Source: Acidaminobacter sp.
Lineage (GTDB): Bacteria; Bacillota_A; Clostridia; Peptostreptococcales; Acidaminobacteraceae
Direction: 5' to 3'
Assembly: GCA_009881125.1 (NCBI GenBank)
Contig: WXFH01000134.1
Location: 1-11,237, forward strand
Length of the DNA: 11,237 nucleotides
Part shown: positions 6,130 through 11,237 of the stretch, one piece after another
Position numbering within the stretch: position 1 is the first letter of the stretch
Layout of the letters: every line of letters begins with the position of its first letter
The notes under the pieces: model-generated
Database searches by the model: none
What the model was told of the DNA's origin: nothing
Seen by the model: the letters and a program-made list of their open reading frames with translations, nothing else
Program-made: the position numbers and the translations under genes

Positions 6130-7074
6130 ATGAAATTTAAACCAACCGAGCATATCACCATCATAGGTACGGGCATGATAGGGGCTAGTCTGGCTGCACT
6201 TTTCACCGGGAATGGATTTCAAACGACCATGCTCGCAATTGATGAGAAAACAGCATCTGATGGCAAGGCAAGGTATGACGACAGCTTTCGTGATCTCATC
6301 AATAAAAAACTCGTGACGGAAAAGCAATATGAAGCAAGTTCAAAACTGCTCAATTTTTCGCTGGATTATGCAGATGTTGCTGAAACTGATTTTATTTTTG
6401 AATGTGTTGTTGAGCGTATTGAAATTAAACATGAAGTCTATAAGAAGATCGAACAGCACTGCAAACGATTTAAAGCCATTGCTTCTTCAACCTCCGCCAT
6501 CTCTGCAGACGACTTGGCTGCAGGACTGCAGGACAAAGAGAAACTGTTGGTGGCTCATCCCTGGAATCCACCACATCTTGTCCCGTGCGTTGAACTAGTA
6601 AAAAGTCAGTATACCAGTGATGAAGCAGCATCTTATCTCTATGAGATTCTTGAATCTGTTGGACGGAAAGTGGTCATGATGAAAAAAGGGGCACCGGGAT
6701 TCATTGGGAATCGACTTCAACACGCACTTTACCGAGAAGCGGTGCATATGGTGGAACAAGGAATCGCGACACCTGAGGATATTGATAAAACTTTAAAATA
6801 CAGTTTTGTTCCGAGATATACTTCAATCGGCATCTTTGAGCATTTTGACTATGCCGGATTGGATATGATCGTCAGTATCGATGACTACCTGTTCCCGGAT
6901 CTAAGCAACGCTGACCGGACTCAGGATTATATCCGGTCACGTTATGAAGCGGGAAATCTTGGTCAGAAAACAGGACTAGGTGTCTATGACTGGTCAAATG
7001 TTGATATGGAAGATTTTCGTGAGCGAGCAGCGAAACCTTATTATAGTTTTTTTAATTGGAATTTACCTGAATAG
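6130..7074 (+). CDS. NAD-dependent dehydrogenase of the 3-hydroxyacyl-CoA dehydrogenase superfamily
   Basis: The 314-residue protein has a Rossmann domain beginning IIGTGMIG (G13, G15, G18), which suggests NAD binding, and a C-terminal helical dimerisation domain containing GFIGNRLQHALYREA. The catalytic pair appears as H143 and E155 in AHPWNPPHLVPCVELV, with the 12-residue spacing seen in human HADH. The HPxNPP form and the single-domain length resemble the lambda-crystallin / L-gulonate 3-dehydrogenase and L-carnitine dehydrogenase branch more than classic fatty-acid HADH, so a non-CoA hydroxy acid is a plausible substrate; this is inference from motif memory. The ATG at 6130 is chosen over GTG 6124 on ribosome-binding-site spacing. 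It is the first gene of block 2, follows a large palindromic operator, and is 32 nt from E1 alpha, implying that its product feeds the TPP complex. Confidence 0.85.
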   Translation: MKFKPTEHITIIGTGMIGASLAALFTGNGFQTTMLAIDEKTASDGKARYDDSFRDLINKKLVTEKQYEASSKLLNFSLDYADVAETDFIFECVVERIEIKHEVYKKIEQHCKRFKAIASSTSAISADDLAAGLQDKEKLLVAHPWNPPHLVPCVELVKSQYTSDEAASYLYEILESVGRKVVMMKKGAPGFIGNRLQHALYREAVHMVEQGIATPEDIDKTLKYSFVPRYTSIGIFEHFDYAGLDMIVSIDDYLFPDLSNADRTQDYIRSRYEAGNLGQKTGLGVYDWSNVDMEDFRERAAKPYYSFFNWNLPE

Positions 7075-7106
7075 TCATGAAGTGAAGTAAAAAGGAGTGA
7101 GGGTCA

Positions 7107-8087
7107 GTGATTTCTAAAGAAAAAAAACGCTGGATTTATCAAACGATGAATCAGATTAGATGGTTTGAACTCAAGGCGCAGAGCTTGTTTGAGCAAAACA
7201 AACTGCGTGGCTCTGTACATCTGTATGCAGGTGAGGAAGCAGTTGCAGCAGGGGTTTGTGCGCTGCTTCGAGATGAAGATTATATTACGAGTACTCATCG
7301 AGGACATGGTCATTGCATTGCGAAGGGCGCCAGACTTGATTTCGCAATGGCGGAGTTGATGGGGAAGGCAACAGGTTATTGTAAAGGCAGAAGCGGATCC
7401 ATGCATATCGCTGATTTTACTAAAGGAAACCTGGGAGCAAACGCGATTGTCGGTGGTGGAATTCCAATTGCGACGGGCGCTGCTTTGGCAGCAAAGCTTA
7501 AAGGCACTGACCAGGTTGCAGTGTCGTTTTTCGGCGACGGCGCATCCAATGAAGGGACTTTCCATGAAAGTTTAAATATGGCGGCCGTTTGGAAGCTTCC
7601 GATTGTTTTTGTCTGTGAGAACAATGGATTTGGAATCTCAGTCCCAGTGTCTCAATCAACCTCAGTTGAGAATATCAGTGTGCGCAGTGTTGGATACAAT
7701 ATGCCTGGTATTACTGTTGATGGCAATGACGTCTATGCGGTTTATGAAGCCGCTGAGGCTGCGATTTCACGTGCAAAAGCCGGAGATGGACCAACCCTTA
7801 TTGAGTGTAAAACCTATCGTCATTTGGGTCATTGGACTGGAGATCCACAAGTTTACCGTTCGAAGAGTGAAGTGGATGATTGGAAAGAAAACAAAGATCC
7901 CATTAAAAAATTCCGTGAGAAATTGATTGAAGAAGGTACATTCACCGCTGACGAGCTGGATGCCATTGAACATGCGGCCATTAAAGAAGCAGATGAGGCA
8001 GCGGAGTTTGCCATCCAGAGTCCTGAGCCAGATCCGGCGCATGTCATGGACGACGTATTTTATGTGGACAAGGAGGTTGTTCAATGA
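7107..8087 (+). CDS. acoA: TPP-dependent dehydrogenase E1 alpha subunit, acetoin dehydrogenase type
   Basis: The 326-residue protein is the alpha subunit of a heterotetrameric E1 that uses thiamine diphosphate to cleave a 2-oxo acid or acetoin-like ketone. The TPP/Mg motif runs from GDGASNEG (143-150) to ENN (171-173). STHRGHGH (62-69) matches the conserved active-site loop. The loop YRHLGHWTGDPQVYR has the GHxxGDxxxYR form that I associate with AcoA and lacks the SxSDP phosphorylation loop of pyruvate dehydrogenases. The GTG start at 7107 has a GGAG ribosome binding site about 9 nt upstream and gives the normal family length and N-terminus. It overlaps E1 beta by 4 nt (ATGA). Acetoin dehydrogenase is the best family label, but the true substrate could differ given the neighbours. 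Confidence 0.9.
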   Translation: MISKEKKRWIYQTMNQIRWFELKAQSLFEQNKLRGSVHLYAGEEAVAAGVCALLRDEDYITSTHRGHGHCIAKGARLDFAMAELMGKATGYCKGRSGSMHIADFTKGNLGANAIVGGGIPIATGAALAAKLKGTDQVAVSFFGDGASNEGTFHESLNMAAVWKLPIVFVCENNGFGISVPVSQSTSVENISVRSVGYNMPGITVDGNDVYAVYEAAEAAISRAKAGDGPTLIECKTYRHLGHWTGDPQVYRSKSEVDDWKENKDPIKKFREKLIEEGTFTADELDAIEHAAIKEADEAAEFAIQSPEPDPAHVMDDVFYVDKEVVQ

Positions 8088-9067
8088 GTATGAAGACGTA
8101 TTCAATGGCGATTCGCGACGTCATTGCTGAAGAAATGCGCCGCGATGAGCGCGTGTTTATCATGGGAGAGGACATCGAAATCCTGGGCGGTGTTTTTGGC
8201 TGTACCAAAGATTTATATAAAGAGTTTGGCGTTGACCGCGTTCGAAATACCCCTATTTCGGAGGCCGGAATGATTGGAGCCGGCGTTGGCGCGGCTTCAG
8301 CAGGAATGCGGCCGATCGTGGAACTCATGTATATGGATTTTACGCTCGTAGCAGCAGACCAAATTATTAATCAGGCTGCCAAAACGCGGTATGTCTTTGG
8401 CGGAAAAGCTGAAATACCTCTGGTCATCCGAGGTCAACAGGGCATTGGGCGCGGCAATGCGGCGACACACAGCCAAAGCCTGGAGACACTTTTTATGCAC
8501 ATTCCCGGATTGAAAATAGCATGCCCGTCAACTGGCGCAGACGCGGCCGGGCTGCTCAGAACGGCAATACGAGACAACAATCCAGTATTGTTTTTTGAAC
8601 ATAAAGCCCTCTATCCTGTGAAGTTCGAAGTACCAGATGATCCAGATTTCATGATTCCATTCGGTAAAGCAGATATAAAGCGCCAAGGAAAAGATGTCAC
8701 TATTGTGGCTTCATTGCTTTATGTGAGTCGTGCCCTGGAAGCGGCAGAAGAGCTGAAGAAAATGAACATAGACGCTGAGGTAATTGATCCGAGAACTTTG
8801 GTGCCGCTGGATATGGAAACGATTATAGAATCCGTGAAGAAAACAGGCCGGCTTGTGGTCGCTCATGAAGCCCATAAAACTGCTGGATGGGGCGCTGAAG
8901 TGGCATCACAGGTTACAGAGAACGCGTTTAAATATCTGGATGCACCACCCTTTAGACTAGGCGCGAAAGCCTGCCCGCTGCCTTTTAACTTAGAACTGGA
9001 AAGTGCTGTCGTACCAAGTGTGAATGATATAGTCAACGCAGCGAAAGCTGTTTGCTACCAAAGATAA
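8084..9067 (+). CDS. acoB: TPP-dependent dehydrogenase E1 beta subunit, acetoin dehydrogenase type
   Basis: The 327-residue beta subunit pairs with E1 alpha to form the active site. Visible features are GED (28-30), PISEAG with the TPP-activating E60, DFTLVAADQIINQAAK (85-100), and THSQS with the catalytic-loop H129. The C-terminal transketolase domain begins about residue 200 and contains VIDPRTLVPLD. Full length for the family, with no missing motif. The start ATG at 8084 is set by AAGGAGG at 8070-8076 with 7-nt spacing; a second in-frame ATG two codons later is less well spaced. The ATGA overlap with E1 alpha suggests coupled synthesis of the two subunits in equal amounts. E2 follows after 12 nt. 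Confidence 0.93.
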   Translation: MSMKTYSMAIRDVIAEEMRRDERVFIMGEDIEILGGVFGCTKDLYKEFGVDRVRNTPISEAGMIGAGVGAASAGMRPIVELMYMDFTLVAADQIINQAAKTRYVFGGKAEIPLVIRGQQGIGRGNAATHSQSLETLFMHIPGLKIACPSTGADAAGLLRTAIRDNNPVLFFEHKALYPVKFEVPDDPDFMIPFGKADIKRQGKDVTIVASLLYVSRALEAAEELKKMNIDAEVIDPRTLVPLDMETIIESVKKTGRLVVAHEAHKTAGWGAEVASQVTENAFKYLDAPPFRLGAKACPLPFNLELESAVVPSVNDIVNAAKAVCYQR

Positions 9068-9079
9068 GGAAGGTAAATT

Positions 9080-10414
9080 ATGGCTCAAGTAATTATTATG
9101 CCAAAACAAGGTCTGCAAATGACAGAGGGTACAATCACAGAATGGTTGTTCAATGAAGGGGATCTGGTTCAAGAGGGAGAGTCTCTCTTTGAGATGGAAA
9201 CCGACAAGCTGTCAATTACAATAGACGCCACGACCAGCGGTACTTTGCTCAAAATCATTCATGACAAAGGTGAGGTCGTTCCAATTACTCAACCGATTGC
9301 GGTAATTGGCGAACCGGGTGAGGATATTTCAGAAATCCTACAAACACTGAACGTGATAATAAGCCCAACAGCATCCGGTGCAGAACCTTCAGCTGCTGTG
9401 ATTCAAAAGCCGCTCGAAAGCCTTGAAAAAAATGACGTAGTTTCACCATCTCATGGGCAGTATGCTTCACCTCGAGCAAAAATGACTGCTGAAAACATGC
9501 AAATCGATTATCACACTATCTCAGGTTCGGGTCCTGAAGGGATGGTTATTGAACGGGATGTATTGGCTTATTCGCAGATAGACTTACCTAAAGCTTCACC
9601 ACTGGCGCAAAAGGTTGCTGCTTTAAATAATATGGATCTGAATCAAATAACAGGTACCGGACTTCGCGACAAAATCATGTCTCAGGATGTGTTGGCCGCG
9701 ATTGCCGCTAAAGTCGAAGCTCGAAATTCGAAGACCTCAAGAGGAGAAAAACTGATAGCCCTGACCGGTATGCGCAAGGTTGTCGCTTCACGTATGAAAG
9801 AAAGCCTTCAGGAAATGGCGCAAGCCAATCATCGCATAACGGTGGATATGACTGAGGCGGTTAAATTGCATGAACAACTTAAAAAAGCGGATGTAAAAGT
9901 CAGCTATAACGATATTGTCCTCAGATGCGCCGCAAAGGCTTTGACAGAATTTCCAATGATGAATACGTCATGGTCAGATGACGGTATTTTAATAAAAGAG
10001 TATGTGAATTTGGGTGTGGCTGTATCCGTTGGAGATGGATTGATCGTTCCTGTCATTCGAGACGCGGATCTCATGTCGTTGCCAGAACTCGCATCCTGTT
10101 CAGTGGAATTGGCAAAGAAAGCAAAAGATAATACGCTGCAACTGGATGAATACACGGGTGGAACCTTCACGGTTTCAAATTTGGGAATGTTTGACATTGA
10201 TGGTTTCACCGCAGTCATCAATCCTCCTGAAGCAGGTATTCTGGCAGTAGGTAAATTGGCTAAACAGCCAGTGGTGATTGGTGATGAGATTGTTATACGC
10301 AGCATGATGCAGCTCAGCTTGACTTATGACCATAGGATCATCGATGGCGCGCCAGCCGCAGAGTTTCTAAGAAGGATCAAGACACTTCTTGAAAATCCTG
10401 GACTTTTGATTTAA
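9080..10414 (+). CDS. acoC: Dihydrolipoamide acyltransferase (E2) with two tandem subunit-binding domains
   Basis: The 444-residue E2 core carries the acyl group from E1 to CoA on a lipoyl arm. An N-terminal lipoyl domain (about 1-78) has K43 in ETDKLSI as the lipoylation site. Two peripheral subunit-binding-like domains follow: about 129-164 (ASPRAKMTAEN ... ISGSGPEGMVIERDVL) and 172-208 (ASPLAQKVAAL ... ITGTGLRDKIMSQDVL). The catalytic domain covers about 225-444 with HRIIDGA near the end (H418, D422), the CoA-acyltransferase active site. The start is supported by AGGAAGG at 9067-9073, 6 nt upstream. It is 12 nt from E1 beta and 13 nt from the E3 gene. The motifs indicate an active acyltransferase; the acyl specificity (acetyl or larger) is not readable. 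Confidence 0.93.
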   Translation: MAQVIIMPKQGLQMTEGTITEWLFNEGDLVQEGESLFEMETDKLSITIDATTSGTLLKIIHDKGEVVPITQPIAVIGEPGEDISEILQTLNVIISPTASGAEPSAAVIQKPLESLEKNDVVSPSHGQYASPRAKMTAENMQIDYHTISGSGPEGMVIERDVLAYSQIDLPKASPLAQKVAALNNMDLNQITGTGLRDKIMSQDVLAAIAAKVEARNSKTSRGEKLIALTGMRKVVASRMKESLQEMAQANHRITVDMTEAVKLHEQLKKADVKVSYNDIVLRCAAKALTEFPMMNTSWSDDGILIKEYVNLGVAVSVGDGLIVPVIRDADLMSLPELASCSVELAKKAKDNTLQLDEYTGGTFTVSNLGMFDIDGFTAVINPPEAGILAVGKLAKQPVVIGDEIVIRSMMQLSLTYDHRIIDGAPAAEFLRRIKTLLENPGLLI

Positions 10415-10427
10415 TGGGAGGAAAACC

Positions 10428-11237
10428 ATGAAGTATGATGTTGCAATACTTGGGGGCGGTCCTGGAGGGTATGAATCCGCAATTAGATGTGCTCAATTAG
10501 GACTAAAAACTGCATTAATTGAAGCCCGGGATCTTGGAGGAACCTGTTTAAATCGCGGGTGCATTCCTACAAAAGCTTTGCTTCACAGCGCAGAAATTTA
10601 TGAAAATGCCAAAGAGGCTGAAAACTTTGGTGTTTCTACAGGTACAGTGACCTACGACTATGGCGTGATGGCAGCACGAAAAGACACAATCGTAACGAGT
10701 ATACGCAAGAGCATTGGGATCATGCAAAAAAAACACGGTGTAGAAGTCATTAATGGGTTTGGAAGACTCAAGGATTCCCAAACCATTGAGGTAGGCGAAC
10801 AGCTTGTCAAAGCAGACAAAATTATTCTTGCGATGGGTTCTGTTCCCTCTCGGCCGCCTATTCCCGGTTTGGATGGGGAAAATATTTTGACCAGTGATGA
10901 GGTTCTCGCCTTGAAAGATTGCCCGGAAAGCATGATCATCATTGGCGGCGGTGTGATCGGAATCGAATTTGCGACCCTTTATGCGACACTAGGCAAAAAA
11001 GTAACCGTGTTGGAAATGATGCCATCCATTCTTCCCGGTGTAGACCGTGATATGGTCGAGTTGATTTCAATGGTTTTGGAGACCAAAGGTGTTGAGGTCA
11101 TCACCGGTGCTAAAGTCCTCTCCATTGAGGGCGGCAAAAACGCGAAGGTGAACTACAGCTTAAATGAAATTGAACAATCCGTCGTTGGGGGATGCTGTTT
11201 GGTCAGTGTTGGAAGAAGTCCAATGACGAGTCAAATT
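10428..11237 (+). CDS. lpdA: Dihydrolipoamide dehydrogenase (E3), partial, runs off the right edge
   Basis: The first 270 codons are open to the end of the window; full-length E3 is about 450-470 residues. Visible are the FAD motif ILGGGPGG (7-14), the redox-active disulfide GGTCLNRGCIPTK (C40, C45), and the NAD motif IIGGGVIGIE (171-180), then an LEMMPSILPGVD segment. The flavoprotein would reoxidise dihydrolipoyl-E2 with NAD. There is no lipoyl domain fused to its N-terminus. The start ATG at 10428 follows GGGAGG (10416-10421) by 6 nt and lies 13 nt after E2, so it is the fifth gene of block 2. The C-terminal interface domain with the active-site His-Glu pair is outside the window. Either acoL or lpd would be a fair name. 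Confidence 0.93.
   Translation, partial: MKYDVAILGGGPGGYESAIRCAQLGLKTALIEARDLGGTCLNRGCIPTKALLHSAEIYENAKEAENFGVSTGTVTYDYGVMAARKDTIVTSIRKSIGIMQKKHGVEVINGFGRLKDSQTIEVGEQLVKADKIILAMGSVPSRPPIPGLDGENILTSDEVLALKDCPESMIIIGGGVIGIEFATLYATLGKKVTVLEMMPSILPGVDRDMVELISMVLETKGVEVITGAKVLSIEGGKNAKVNYSLNEIEQSVVGGCCLVSVGRSPMTSQI

Noticed and set aside
7104..7565. 153-codon minus-strand frame opposite E1 alpha
   Set aside because: E1 alpha is unambiguous by motifs, and the antisense frame shows no known domain.
9500..9511. CAAATCGATTAT, a 10/12 match to the operator motif, inside the E2 gene
   Set aside because: Two mismatches spoil the left half and it lies within coding sequence for a conserved domain region, so it is probably chance.
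9904..10305. 133-codon minus-strand frame opposite the E2 catalytic domain
   Set aside because: It is antisense to conserved coding sequence, with no protein features of its own.

Overview
The window reads like chromosome from a low-to-mid-GC Gram-positive anaerobe of clostridial type. This is an inference from AT-rich intergenic DNA, strong AAGGAGG-type ribosome binding sites before almost every gene, one GTG start, and a gene set (molybdenum hydroxylase plus acetoin-dehydrogenase-type complex) common in such bacteria. No rRNA, tRNA, CRISPR, insertion sequence or phage gene is visible.

Layout. A small integral membrane protein resembling the DUF1097 family lies on the minus strand (186-743), followed by a convincing intrinsic terminator (63-109, minus). 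A 555-bp AT-rich intergenic region (744-1298) separates it from a long plus-strand run. Block 1 (1299-5051) encodes a three-subunit molybdenum hydroxylase of the xanthine dehydrogenase family: Mo-cofactor subunit, two-[2Fe-2S] subunit, FAD subunit. After a 94-bp gap with a 15-bp hairpin comes a metallo-beta-lactamase-fold hydrolase (5146-6006). Block 2 starts after a 123-bp gap: a 3-hydroxyacyl-CoA-dehydrogenase-fold dehydrogenase (6130-7074), then E1 alpha, E1 beta, E2 and the first 270 codons of E3 of a thiamine-diphosphate-dependent, lipoate-dependent acyl-CoA-forming complex of acetoin dehydrogenase type. E3 runs off the right edge.

Regulation. The palindrome ATAATCGATTAT occurs perfectly or with one mismatch at both block promoters: three sites before block 1 (one inside a TTGACA-N18-TACAAT promoter, one 42 bp downstream of it, one far upstream), and two overlapping copies forming a perfect 25-bp inverted repeat just after a TTGATA-N17-TATTTT promoter before block 2. 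This suggests that one unseen transcription factor controls both blocks as a regulon.

How the genes may work together (inference). The hydroxylase would oxidise an aldehyde or hydroxylate an N-heterocycle, the hydrolase would open or release a product, the NAD-dependent dehydrogenase would make a carbonyl, and the TPP complex would cleave a 2-oxo acid, hydroxyketone or diketone to an acyl-CoA. The order and substrate cannot be read from the sequence. The combination, tied together by a shared operator, is the most interesting aspect of the window and may be an undescribed catabolic pathway.
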